Below are positions 13,244 to 21,904 of a stretch of 22,841 nucleotides of DNA, piece by piece. The position numbers were made by a program, and so were the translations under genes. Source of the DNA: Emiliania huxleyi CCMP1516 (Eukaryota > Haptophyta > Isochrysidales > Noelaerhabdaceae); the NCBI RefSeq assembly GCF_000372725.1, contig NW_005198467.1, positions 183,786 through 206,626 of the forward strand, in the 5' to 3' direction. The notes under the pieces are model-generated. The model did not search any database. It saw nothing but the letters and a program-made list of their open reading frames with translations, and was not told the origin of the DNA. Position 1 is the first letter of the stretch; each line of letters starts with the position of its first letter.

Positions 13244-16200
13244 TCACGCCACGGGCGCGCCGAGCTTGCCCTTCCAGTCCGCGTCGAAGCCGGTCGCCGC
13301 CGGTGTCAGCCGCTCCACAGAAGGGCCCTCGACAAACGCGGCGCGCGGTCCAGTGCGGATGTGCCGCTCTGCAATCATCTCGGCGAGGTCGTAGATCTCG
13401 CGCCAGTGCTCGTCCATGGCGGCGGCGAGCTTGGCGACGTCCCTCCCCGCCTAAACACAATCCGCAAGCCAACTCAGCAATCTCGGGTGATCTCGGGTAA
13501 TCAGGGGGGGCAACCCCGGTTAATCTCGCCGGCTGCAGCTTCCGAGCCAGATTCGCCGCGGCGAACACCTCGGCGCGGTGCTCGCCGAGCAAGCCAGAGA
13601 GGGCGGCTGCCGCGCCGCCCTTTTGCAGCGCCTTGAGCCGGTCGCGGGTGAGCTTCTGCTGCAGGATGCGGCTGTCCCCCTCGGCGAACTTGCAGCAGAG
13701 CAGCATGTCGACCAGCTCGAACCCCGTCGCGTGCATCAGTGCGTAGCTGCCGACCTGTACTCTCGGACAACCTCGGGTTATCTCGTGCAATCTCGTGCAA
13801 TCTCGTGCATCAGAGCGTTGCTGCCGACCTAGACTCTCGGATACTCTCGGGTAATCTCGTGCAATCTCGAGAAATCTCGTGCATCAGAGCGTAGCTGCCG
13901 ACCTCCTTGCGCAGCGCGTGCGCGCGCTCGAGCGCGACGTCGATGCAACGGATCTTGGCCACCTACCCAGCTCATTAACTAACTCATCTCCCGGACCTTG
14001 GCCAACCTACCCAAGATCCGGGAGGAGCAGGAGCACGAGGGATGAGCGCAGCTGGGCCCCGACCGAGGAGAGGCTCGTTGGCGACGGGGAATCTCCGGCA
14101 AGCTCGGGCAATCTCGGATACTCTCGGGCAATCTCGGGGACTGGTTGGCCACCGCGATCGCATCGACGAGATCCGCGTCCGGGATGGTGCCTGCGCGCAG
14201 GCAGCTGTTCAGCCGCTGCTCGACGCCAGCAGTGAAGGCTGCCATCTGGGCGAGCGCCGCCTGTAGGGACGTGTCGGGGACGTGTCCTCGGCTCACCTTG
14301 GCTCCTCTCCTCTCGGCTCCTCTCGGCTCCTCTCGGCTCCTCGCGGCTCCTCGCGGCTCCTCTCGGCTCCTCTCGGCTCCTCTCAGGCCCTTTCGGCTCC
14401 TCTCGACCTCACCTCGGCTCCACCTCGGCTGCACCTCGGCCTCATCTCGGCCACCCCTCGGCCTCACCTCGGCTCCTCTCCGCTCCCCTCTCGGCTACCC
14501 TCGCCTCGGACTCGCGGAAGACCGCCTTCAGCTGCGGCATCTCGGACAGGCGCACCTCGCCCGCAAGCCCGTTGCAGACCTTGCCGCGCGCGTACTGCTC
14601 GGTGCGGAGGTGAAGCACGCGGCAGCTCGCCAGGGCGGCCTGGAGGTAGGTCGCAGGGCACCAGCGGTGATCGCATGCTCCGTGCGCCGAGAGGAGCCGA
14701 GGTGAGCCGAGGTGAGCCGAGATGGAGCCGAGATAGAGCCGAGATAGAGCCGAGATAGAGCCGAGATGGAGCCGAGATGGAGCCAGGATAGAGCCGAGAT
14801 GGAGCCAGGATAGAGCCGAGATGGAGCCAGGATAGAGCCGAGATGGAGCCGAGATAGAGCCGAGATAGAGCCGAGATAGAGCCGAGATGGAGCCGAGATG
14901 GAGCCAGGATAGAGCCGAGATGGAGCCAGGATAGAGCCGAGATGGAGCCGAGATAGAGCCGAGATAGAGCCGAGATGGAGCCGAGATAGAGCCGAGATGG
15001 AGCCAGGATAGAGCCGAGACAGAGCCGAGATAGAGCCGAGATGGAGCCGAGAGAGAGCCGAGAGGGAGCCAGGATGGAGCCGAGATGGAGCCGAGGTCGC
15101 GAGGGCGACGCCTCTGCGATCGCGAGCCGTCCCGTGAGGAGGCGCTGGCCGATGACCTCGATCCGCATCCGCTCGTCGGTGGTCTGCACGTACGCGTCCT
15201 CGCGCACGTCCGCGAACTTGTTTAGCATCGCCTCCTTTGGCAGCCGGACCTACCTCAATGCATCTCCGCTGCTTGGCCAGCGGACCGGCTCGCTCCGCGT
15301 GGCGGCCGGTGGTTAGCGTGGCCTGGTCGAAGCAGACGCGCGCGTTGTCGAGGTCGTTCGCCACCGTCTTTGTGCCCATGTCCTCGACGGTGATGCCTGG
15401 CAGCAGCTGCCCCTCCGCGTCGCGCATCGAGAGGAGGAAGGCGTGCGGCCTGACCAGAGCCCACTCGGCACTCAGTACTCTCACTCACTCGGCGTCGCAA
15501 CGAGAGGAGGGAGGCGTGCGACCCGTGGCTCTCTCCGCCGACGACCAAGTCTGCGATGACGACGCCGCGCTCGGCCGTGTAGCCCTGAGAGATCCAGTTC
15601 TTGGCCGCCTTGTCGCTCGGCGTGTGCAGGACGAACTGCGACAGCGGGGCTCGGGGTCTGACTCTGCGGCAGAGATGCCCGCCACTGTGTCGAGGTATGC
15701 CAGAGGAGGCGGCCGCCGGCGCGCTTCATGTACGATGTTGGCGGGGGAATGGCAGGGGTGGCGCAGGCGGAGGGTCGTCTACCTACGGCGCGCCTCTTGC
15801 GAGCCCGCGTCCCACTCGCAGGTAGTCTCGACGATCAGTCCAGACAGCACGCCCGCCTGCGCCTCTGTCAGCAGGAAGCAGCCCAGCTGGCCCGCCGCCT
15901 GGATGTCGCGCAGGCTCGCCACCTGCTCGGGTGATCGCGAGTGATCTCGTGAAATCTCGGGTGATCTCGCGCAGGCTCGCCACCTGCTCCGGCCCGCCCA
16001 GCCCGACTATCGAGCCTGCGAACAGGTTGAACTGGACGGTGAAGCGGACGCCAAAGCCGCCTAGGCCGACGGTGGCGAGGAGGCGGTGCGCGAGGAAGAA
16101 CTTCTCGGGCGCGTCTCGCATGTCCGTGAAGGAGAGCAGGTTCGACTTGACGAGCTCCCTCAGCACCGCCGCGCTCCGAGCCGGGTCCGTCGCCGCCGGC

Positions 16201-16487
16201 ACGTCACGCACGGCGTCGAGGAAGCGCTCTGTCCACGCTTGGACCGTGGCCTCGTCGGACGGGTCAAACGGCGGGCTCGCCGCGCTCGCAGTCCACTCCT
16301 GGTCAGAGTGCTCGACCGACCTCGCTGTGCTGAGAAGGGAGGCCTGCGAGCGCAGCACCGCTGGCACGTGCACGCCGAGGCTGCGCGCAGCCGTGTTGGC
16401 GATGGCGCGACTGCCAAGGAGCTGCCCGTGCTTGATGTGGCGCACCGACCTCGCGGCGGCGCGGTTCGCCAGACGGAGTGTGTGCAT
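13244..16487 (-). CDS. ACOX: Acyl-CoA oxidase-like flavoprotein, 10 exons
   Basis: Exons: 16487-15984, 15922-15794, 15635-15523, 15449-15323, 15249-15112, 14639-14505, 14260-14153, 13962-13903, 13754-13530, 13450-13244. All phases agree: 1746 nt, 581 aa. The N-terminus is Arg/Ala/Ser-rich without acids (MHTLRLANRAAARSVRHIKH), a likely mitochondrial targeting signal. Family landmarks in order: FNLFAGSIVGLGG, CFLLTEAQAG (the FAD-binding TE loop), EFVLHTPSDKAAKNWI, GPHAFLLSMRDAEGQLLPGI, VRLPKEAMLNKFADV, EGDSRILQQKLTRD, and a C-terminal MDEHWREIYDLAEMIAE. These enzymes oxidise acyl-CoA to trans-2-enoyl-CoA, passing electrons to oxygen. It is shorter than typical oxidases (about 660 aa), so an acyl-CoA dehydrogenase role is possible. 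Donors: 5 GC and 4 GT. It runs head-to-head with the protease chimera. Confidence 0.88.
13755..13902 (-). repeat. Intron made of two 74-bp units, each starting with the next exon
   Basis: On the gene strand GTCGGCAGC.ACGC.CTGATGCAC occurs three times at 74-bp spacing. The first two copies lie in the intron and the third opens exon 13754-13530. Each is followed by GAGATT-rich CACGAGAT filler ending TCTAG or ACAG. Splicing GGAG|GTCGGC to ACAG|GTCGGC restores KEVGSYALMH. Confidence 0.92.
13963..14152 (-). repeat. Intron with decoy exon copies and CCGAGA units
   Basis: It opens GTGGCCAACCAG (the next exon opens GTGGCCAAGATC). A further near copy, GGGTAGGTTGGCCAAGGTCC, lies inside at about 13994-14015. 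The middle is CCCGAGATTG / CCGAGAGTAT units. Confidence 0.8.
14285..14504 (-). repeat. CTCGGCTCCT array (left of oxidase exon 6)
   Basis: About twenty 10-11 bp units (on + CTCCTCTCGG, CACCTCGGCT) filling intron 14261-14504. On the transcript this is GAGCCGAGAGGAGCC, the reverse complement of the array in the preceding intron. Confidence 0.93.
14690..15098 (-). repeat. GAGCCGAGATGGA array (right of oxidase exon 6)
   Basis: About 36 units of 11 bp (on + GAGCCGAGATG, GAGCCGAGATA, GAGCCAGGATA) fill most of intron 14640-15111. A higher-order pattern of GATGGAGCCAGGATAGAGCC blocks repeats within it, as expected from unequal crossing-over. The orientation is opposite to the array at 14285-14504. 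Confidence 0.95.
15450..15983 (-). other. Upstream oxidase introns
   Basis: Intron 15923-15983 (61 nt, GT) starts GTGGCGAGCCTGCGCGAGAT against exon GTGGCGAGCCTGCGCGACAT. Intron 15450-15522 (73 nt, GT) starts GTCGCACGCCTCCCTCCTCT against exon GCCGCACGCCTTCCTCCTCT. Intron 15636-15793 (158 nt, GC) is the one exception: no exon copy was seen and its acceptor is CGCAG|T. Confidence 0.82.
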
Positions 16488-16668
16488 AGGAAGATTGACG
16501 GATCAGTCACAAAGCACAGAGCTTTCAGCCTTGATGACCAGAAAAAACAAATCGCGACGCTAACTGTCGATTGATTGATTGAACTCCCACCCCTCGTTTG
16601 GCTTGTCCTTTTATAGATTTGTTGGCAACCATTATGCAGCGCACTACTGACAGTATAATCTCTGAGCA
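16488..16668. promoter_or_regulatory. Divergent intergenic region
   Basis: Less than 200 bp between the oxidase start (-) and the protease/DUF285 chimera (+). It contains the AT-richer elements GATTGATTGATTGAA, CTTTTATAGATTTG and AGTATAATC. The last part ends TCTCTGAGCAG, an apparent splice acceptor for the chimera. Confidence 0.4.
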
Positions 16669-17259
16669 GACACGATGGACAACGACATCACCCTCATTAA
16701 GCTGCAACGGCCAAGCGAGTACGCACTGATCGACCTCGACCAGCCTGGCGACAACACGTGGCACGAAGTCGGGACTAACCTCGTAACGGCAGGTTGGGGC
16801 ACTCTGTCTGCTGGTGGCGGAACGCCCGACAAAGCGCAGCATGTCACTGTACCAGTCGTGCCGGACTGCGAGGACACCAACTACGGCCCGAGTGTCGGCA
16901 TAGAGTACAATCCCGAGACGATGGTTTGCGCTGGGACGGTCGGCCTGGACACATCGGCGGTCACGGACATGTACTCCATGTTCTACCAGGCCTACTCCTT
17001 CAACCAGGACATTAGCGTGTGGAACGTGTCTGCAGTCACGACCATGGAGCGCATGTTCTGCTTCGCATCCGTCTTCAACCAGGACATCAGCGCGTGGGAC
17101 GTGTCGGCGGTTACTACCATGAGCTCCATGTTCTGCGGCCACAACTCCCTGAGCGACTGCAACAAGGCGCTCATCCACGCCAGCTTCGACGCACAGACGA
17201 GCGCCTGGCCCTACGATTCCTCCTCGCTCGCGTGGGGCTCGCTCGCGTGCCCTCCCTAA
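16669..17259 (+). pseudogene. Trypsin-like (S1) protease fragment fused to DUF285/BspA-type repeats
   Basis: ATG at 16675, stop TAA at 17257. Residues 1-83 are S1 protease sequence: [13 protein letters not shown] holds the catalytic Asp102 equivalent, then [12 protein letters not shown] and TVPVVPDC ending in MVCAG. Where the GDSGGP serine loop should follow, the protein changes to DUF285 repeats ([20 protein letters not shown] and two related units) and ends SLACPP. No His57 exon is visible upstream: the adjacent DNA is a stop-containing spacer and the oxidase start. Without His and Ser it cannot be a protease. The frame is open and the codon use ordinary, so it may be a young exon-shuffled gene, a terminal exon of a gene spliced from elsewhere, or a pseudogene. 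Confidence 0.72.
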
Positions 17260-17375
17260 GTAGGTAAGGTAAGGTAAGGTAAGGTAAACTTCTCCACACG
17301 AGGTGGTGGGGCAAGGGGTGCGACCCTCGCGTCACCACGTCTCTAACGACAGGAGCCCCACGGCATTAAAGTAGG
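17258..17375 (-). repeat. Dispersed repeat copy 3, inverted, (CCTTA)n tail
   Basis: On + it starts GTAGGTAAGGTAAGGTAAGG, then reads CTCCACACGAGGTGGTGGGG, CGACCCTCGCGTC and AGGAGCCCCACGGCATTAAAG. This is the reverse complement of the repeat at 2250 and 4088. It begins within 3 bp of the chimera stop codon. Confidence 0.75.
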
Positions 17376-17461
17376 CGTTGCTTCTGTCAGTCTCACGGGT
17401 AGGATCGCTTGCAGAGATCGGCGAGGCGTGTGAGAAAAAAGCTACTTTGAAAAACAACTTT

Positions 17462-18544
17462 TCATCTCCCTCGCTGCGCCTTGGACGGTACTTGGCCTAG
17501 CGCCTCCCAGAGCTCGAGCTTGGCCCTAATGGCCTGGGCGTAACCTGCGACAACCTCCTGCTGGGTCGACAGCGCCCCCTCCCACTTGTCCGTCTCGTGG
17601 GCCAGGAAATCGGAGATGACGCTGTTCTCCAGGCCCCGCCGCTGCTCGCCCCGCTCCGCCTCAAGATCGCGGACGCGCTGGTTGAGCGTCGTGGCGCGCG
17701 CGGCCAGCGCCTTGACTTGCTGCTCGTGGGCGACGCGGGACGGCGGTTGCGAGCTCGGCGCCTCCCTCCGGCGCGGAGACAGCGTCGCATATGTCCTGAC
17801 TGCCGGGTAGAGCCCTCTCCTCGATGCGGGGGGACCGCTTATGATCGAGTCGATGCGCTTCCCAGCAGCTGGCGGCTGCAACCGGCTCGCCGACTTGCGC
17901 AGGGGCGGCTGCCTCCTCATGGCCGCCGTCGTAGTCGCGTACTCGCGTGCCGCCTCACGCCTGCGGCACGCCTCCTGCCGCTTGTTCGCCTCCGCATTCA
18001 GCCGGCGCGCGTGGCTCTCTCGCGCGGCGAGCTGGAACTTGGAGACGTGATACTGGCTATTGCAGGGAGGGAGCCGGACCGGCGCGCCCGGCTTCGGCCG
18101 AGCGGGCTCTGGCGCGGCCTCCCATTTTCGCTCCTCCGCCTCAAGCTTGGCCTGCCTCTCGAGCTGCAGAAAGTCCATCGGACGATGGTACTCCTTGCGC
18201 TGGGCGAGGACCTGGCGCCGGCGCGTCTCAGCTTCCCGCTCCAGCTGCTCCGAAAAGGCCTGCTCCTTGATCTGGTACATTGGCGTCTCCTCGAGACGGC
18301 TCTGCGCCACGGCCCACATCTTCAGCTGCTGCAGCCAAGACTGCTGCTCCAGGCCGTCGGCGCCGGCTGGCTCTGGCGGACGTGCGCTGGGCGGGAGCTT
18401 TTGCCCTGAGCGGAGCAATTCATTCAAGTCGATCGCTCCTGTCGCCGGCGCCTCTGTCGCCGCCGTGGGGGCCTCGCCCCCGTCGAGCATTGCGCTTCCG
18501 CCAACCAGCGCACTCTCAGAGCGATTGCAGTCCGCATCGACCAT
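17462..18544 (-). CDS. Coiled-coil protein, 360 aa, intronless
   Basis: Single uninterrupted ORF, MVDADCNRSES to the C-terminal KAQRGR. Residues about 85-260 are rich in Glu, Arg, Gln and Ala with heptad-like spacing (FSEQLEREAETRRRQVLAQR, LQLERQAKLEAEERKWEA). A basic Ser/Pro linker follows (SPRRREAPSSQPPS). A second helical part has VKALAARATTLNQRVRDLEA and a C-terminal helix. No enzymatic motif, signal or membrane segment was seen. Such proteins are often cytoskeletal or flagellar, but nothing here proves it. It is unlike the neighbours in having no introns. It starts divergently from 18818-19303 across an AT-rich spacer. Confidence 0.72.
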   Translation of the reverse strand: MVDADCNRSESALVGGSAMLDGGEAPTAATEAPATGAIDLNELLRSGQKLPPSARPPEPAGADGLEQQSWLQQLKMWAVAQSRLEETPMYQIKEQAFSEQLEREAETRRRQVLAQRKEYHRPMDFLQLERQAKLEAEERKWEAAPEPARPKPGAPVRLPPCNSQYHVSKFQLAARESHARRLNAEANKRQEACRRREAAREYATTTAAMRRQPPLRKSASRLQPPAAGKRIDSIISGPPASRRGLYPAVRTYATLSPRRREAPSSQPPSRVAHEQQVKALAARATTLNQRVRDLEAERGEQRRGLENSVISDFLAHETDKWEGALSTQQEVVAGYAQAIRAKLELWEALGQVPSKAQRGR

Positions 18545-18817
18545 CCGCAGCGGTTACGGAGTTCGCGCTGTGTCATATACATACGTGCACAGAAGAAAAA
18601 TGTGGAGGCCCTCTCGGATGGCAATGGAACCAACAGCGCCTTTTGCTTAGTTTCCAATCAATCCATTTTTATATATAAAATGAACTCGGAACTCCATTTT
18701 TTAGTTTAGTTGTTTTGTGAAACCGCCGGGCGAATTTTCCATTGGGCGGGGTTGATTGCGGTTGTGGACGAGCCGTAGGCGGCGCCAGCAACTCCCAGAC
18801 TCGAACGAAGGGGTGGG
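18545..18817. promoter_or_regulatory. Divergent promoter region with TATA-like run
   Basis: AT-rich compared with everything around it. CCATTTTTATATATAAAATG (18662-18681) resembles a TATA element, with further TTTTTTAGTTTAGTTGTTTT just after it. It separates the coiled-coil gene (-) from the hypothetical gene (+). Confidence 0.45.
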
Positions 18818-19303
18818 ATGATGAAGAGGTCGGCTCTGGCCTCAGCCGTCACCGTGCCGGATTTGGCGCGAGACCCGAAGCAAGGTTCGTCCGAGCTGGC
18901 CAGCGGGTCCGACTTCGACTTTGAGGAGCTCTCCTCCCTCTCCTACGCCTCGACTCCAAGCTCAATGTCCTCGGGATCGATGCAGAACATCCTGTCACCG
19001 CGCGAGACCCAGCGCCGCTGGCTCAGGAAACGTGAGGAGGACGACAGCAATGCTTTTGACCGGCTGGATGACCTATCGCTGGCCTGCCAAAACATCGCGG
19101 CTGGGCAAAGACAGGAGGACTGGCTGAGCTTGAACACAAGGGTGACCGCGCCCCCATTCCAAGCGCAGAGCGGTGAGCCCTGTGCCTCTCTTGTGCGCCG
19201 GGACCGTGTCTGCGTCTGCCGCTCGACGCCGACGGCTCTGGGAGCGTTCTCGGGCCAACCGTCCAACCACATCTGCACATTCGTCAGGGCGCAGAGCTTG
19301 TAA
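18818..19303 (+). CDS. Hypothetical Ser-rich protein
   Basis: 161 codons from ATG 18818. The first about 110 residues look genuine: SSELASGSDFDFEELSSLSY, a Ser/Met run (SSMSSGSMQNILSP), then ETQRRWLRKREEDDSNAFDR and LDDLSLACQNIAAG. After about 19170 (near GAGCG|GTGAGC, a possible GT donor) the composition changes, so the last part may be intron read-through and a further exon may exist. No family was recognised. Confidence 0.5.
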   Translation: MMKRSALASAVTVPDLARDPKQGSSELASGSDFDFEELSSLSYASTPSSMSSGSMQNILSPRETQRRWLRKREEDDSNAFDRLDDLSLACQNIAAGQRQEDWLSLNTRVTAPPFQAQSGEPCASLVRRDRVCVCRSTPTALGAFSGQPSNHICTFVRAQSL

Positions 19304-20021
19304 AGGCGGCACCCATTGATCGAACCCAACTATCAACACCGAGGAGGGTCTTCAGTCTTCAGTTCACCGCATCACGGGCACGACGCCACGATCACTAGCG
19401 CCACCCCACTCTCTGACTTTTTGACCACGACGCACGAGCCTGGCCGGGGCGCGGGGGCGGGGCGGCGCCGGCCGCGGGCGGGCCCGCGCCGGGGCGCCCC
19501 CTCGGGCCGCGCCGCCTGGGGCCGGGCCCCGCGCACGGTATCCGAAAGATACAGTACGTCAACGTGGCTTAGCGTTGCTGAGAACATATAAATGAAAGCA
19601 CGGCACAGCTGGTAAGTGGTATGGCACGCGCGCGGCACACTCACGCAAAGAAGAGGCGGGGTTGCAAGGTTTGCCACTGCGGGGCAACCTCCCTCTAGCA
19701 ACCTCCGCTCGCATCGACACTCCCGCGTGATGCCGCCTCGTCACGGCATCACGGTGCACGGGCAGTCACGCAACGACACGCACGGCGACGCAGCACTGCC
19801 GCCGCCTCGGGCACGCCCCTGGGTCGAGAGGGAGACCACGCTGCAGACAGCCCCCCCTGCCCGCCGCCTGCTCCGGTGGCGAGACGCCCCCACAGCGGCG
19901 CGCACACACACGCACAACACGTCCACCGCGAGAAGAGGAGCGTCCGCCCGCCGCGCCGAGCACTGCCGCCACTGCCGGCCGGCGGAACCGGCGGCGCGGG
20001 AAGGCGGCAGGCTCCAGCTCC
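19304..20021. other. Intergenic region with an extreme G/C block
   Basis: Nothing coding is convincing. From about 19441 to 19533 the sequence is almost only G and C, with palindromic stretches (GCGCCGGC, GGGCCCGCGCC). It is followed by an AT-richer ACATATAAATGAAAG (19584-19598). The remainder downstream of the aspartic protease stop is GC-rich with open frames that look like shadows. Confidence 0.55.
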
Positions 20022-21781
20022 TTACGGCGCCGTCGCCACCGCCTCGGCGAAGCCGACGCGGTCGTTGCCAAAGTCGTAGACCGAGAAGTACTTTGAGAGG
20101 AAGACGTCGCCGAGGATCCAGAGCGGGCCAGCCGGCTTTGGTACGTCCATCGGCATCAGCCCGAGGGTGCACATCTTCTTGCCGAGCAGCTCCATCTCCA
20201 GCACGTACTCAGCCGACTCGAGGCTAAAGGTCTTGCCGCCCAAGGTGAACGAGAGCGTGGGCAGCTCCCCCTTCTTGTCGCACGGAATCGAGTACTGCCC
20301 GCCCATCCCCGCCTGCGCGTCCGCGAGGCCCAGCTTGCCAATCACCTTCTTCAGCTGCTCGGTGGGGCCGACGATGAGCGAGGTGCCTGTTCACAGCCAG
20401 AGGTGTGAAGAGACGCTGTTCACACCTCTCGTGGCCGACGACGAGCGAGGTGCCCGTGTCGGCGATGGCGGAGCCCTTTGTGAGGACGTCGCTTCCGCCG
20501 ACCGACACTGCGTCGAGGTCGAACTGCCAGTAGCCCTTGCGTGTGATGGGGAGGTAGTGGAGGTCGCCTGTGCGGGAGATACGGGGAGATATGGGGAGAT
20601 ATCGGGATATATCGGGAGGTAGTGGAGGTCGCCTGTGCGGGAGATATGGGGAGATATGGGGGAGATATGGGGGACATGGGGAGGTATGGGGAGGCAGTGC
20701 AGGTCGCCGGTGTAGTAGGAGTCGTCGACGCCGCCCAGGAAGAGCATGCCGCCCGGCGTCTGCTTCGGGTCCTTGCTCATCCAAAAGGAGAAGAGCGGCG
20801 CCGCGAGCTGGCCTTGCTTGATCAGCTCCTGCATCACCGGCGTAAGGCCGTTGACCTGCTCACAGCTGCGGGTGTGAACAGCGTCTCCTCACAGTGCTGT
20901 ATGGCGGGCGTGAGGCAGTGGACCGAGAGCGACGGGTATGCGAGGCCGAGGATGCCGTCGAACTTTGAGAGAACAAACGCGGCGCCGGGCTCGGTGACGG
21001 CCTCGGCGAAGGAGGCGTTCTTGAGAGTGAGCGACCCGACGCTGATCTTGTCGTGCGAGATGAAGCCGGACATCGAGCCGGACCCGTACTTGATTGCGAA
21101 GGGCGTGCCGTCGCGCACAAAGGTGTCCGACTTGTCGCTTGCGTAGCGGCGGTGGAGGAAGCACGCGAGGTTGAAGCCCTTGCAGCGCGACGAGGGCACC
21201 CAGAGGTTTGCCGACCCGGTGTCGAAGACGACGGAGAAGGTCTGGGGCGGAGTGCCAATCGAAATCTCGCCGTAGTACTGCGCATCTTGGAAGTCCTTCA
21301 GCTCAACTGTCGCCGTCCCCGCGTCGCCATCCGCCGCGATGAGGTTGGTGGTGGCTCCGCCGAGGGCAAACAGCCCCTGCGAGGTCTCGTCGTTCAGCTC
21401 CAGCGCGTGCTGCCGCGCCGTCCGCTCAACCTTGCTCAACCGGACCGCGTGCACGCCCTTCTTCCGCGCAGCCGCCGGCTCCTCCCGCGCCGACTGCGCC
21501 GCGAGGAGGTGCGTCTGCGGCTGCTGCTGCGCCGGCAGGTCCAGGACGCCCGAGAGCACCGCCCCCGACGCCGCGCCGGCCGCGGCCGCCGACGGCATGA
21601 CCGACGAAGAAGACGTCGGAGCGCTGTGCTGGGACGCTGCCGAGATGAGGAGGAGGAGCGTGGCGACGCCCATGCCGGCGCCGGCGACGGTGATCCAGCG
21701 CGGCAGCGCCTGCCGCCGCGCCGCTGGGTACTCCACGTAGCCCTCCGAGGCGGGGAGAAGCGGTTCCTCGCGCGCTGCCAT
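20022..21781 (-). CDS. Pepsin-family (A1) aspartic protease, membrane-anchored, cathepsin D-like, 4 exons
   Basis: Exons: 21781-20924, 20855-20708, 20567-20454, 20386-20022. The phases agree: 1485 nt, 494 aa. A hydrophobic segment near residues 29-49 ([20 protein letters not shown]) after a charged start suggests a signal-anchor, so type II membrane topology or a vacuolar/secretory route. A propeptide-like region follows, rich in Ala, Gln and basic residues. The mature domain has [12 protein letters not shown], the first catalytic DTG at 187-189 ([13 protein letters not shown]), flap Tyr232 ([11 protein letters not shown]), [13 protein letters not shown], and the second catalytic DTG at 372-374 ([12 protein letters not shown]). 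It ends [19 protein letters not shown]. Both catalytic Asp are present, so activity is expected. Introns: GT, GC, GC. Confidence 0.93.
20387..20453 (-). other. Aspartic protease intron 3 with palindromic insert
   Basis: 67-nt GC-AG intron. It starts GCACCTCGCTCGTCGTCGGC (the next exon starts GCACCTCGCTCATCGTCGGC). Between the two copies lies a hairpin AGGTGTGAA-loop-TTCACACCT and the 3' end CTGTGAACAG. Confidence 0.9.
20568..20707 (-). repeat. Aspartic protease intron 2: two about-70-bp units
   Basis: GCGACCTSCACTRCCTCCC occurs three times. Two copies are in the intron and one opens the next exon; the intron copies are each followed by CCCATATCTCC-type 10-11 nt units ending CCGCACAG. Donor ACACCG|GCGACC (GC). 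Confidence 0.92.
20856..20923 (-). other. Aspartic protease intron 1 with the same palindromic insert, flipped
   Basis: 68-nt GT-AG intron starting GTCCACTGCCTCACGCC (exon: GTCAACGGCCTTACGCC). It contains TGTGAGGAGACGCTGTTCACACC, written here in its first part as TGTGAGGAGACGCTG, the near reverse complement of the insert in intron 3. It has the same-orientation end CTGTGAGCAG. Confidence 0.9.
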
Positions 21782-21797
21782 CGTCCGGAGCTAGCCA

Positions 21798-21850
21798 CTG
21801 AAAAAAAGAATTTAAAGAATGGAACCTCTCTCACAGCACACAGGCTCGAC
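21798..21850 (-). promoter_or_regulatory. Shared leader motif upstream of the aspartic protease
   Basis: Gene strand: GCCTGTGTGCTGTGAGAGAGG, then TTCCATTCTTTAAATTC and TTTTTTTCAG, 15-70 nt before the ATG. It matches the block upstream of the aminotransferase gene, including the T-rich run and final CAG. Confidence 0.5.
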
Positions 21851-21904
21851 ACAGGTGCGAACTGGCACGTGCTAGTACTATCACCGGCACACCACCGGAG
21901 CCGC

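Noticed and set aside
14464..15484. ORF encoding LHLGSISALSRLYLGS repeats, which looks like a repetitive structural protein
   Set aside because: It is the read-through of the 11-bp array; 11-bp units change frame every repeat, and the oxidase is only conserved when this stretch is removed.
16669..17259. Active trypsin-like protease
   Set aside because: No His57 segment and no GDSGGP loop; only the Asp102 segment and the GWG and CAG region are present.
19616..20227. 203-codon plus-strand ORF
   Set aside because: Arg/Pro-rich, overlaps the last aspartic protease exon antisense, no motif.
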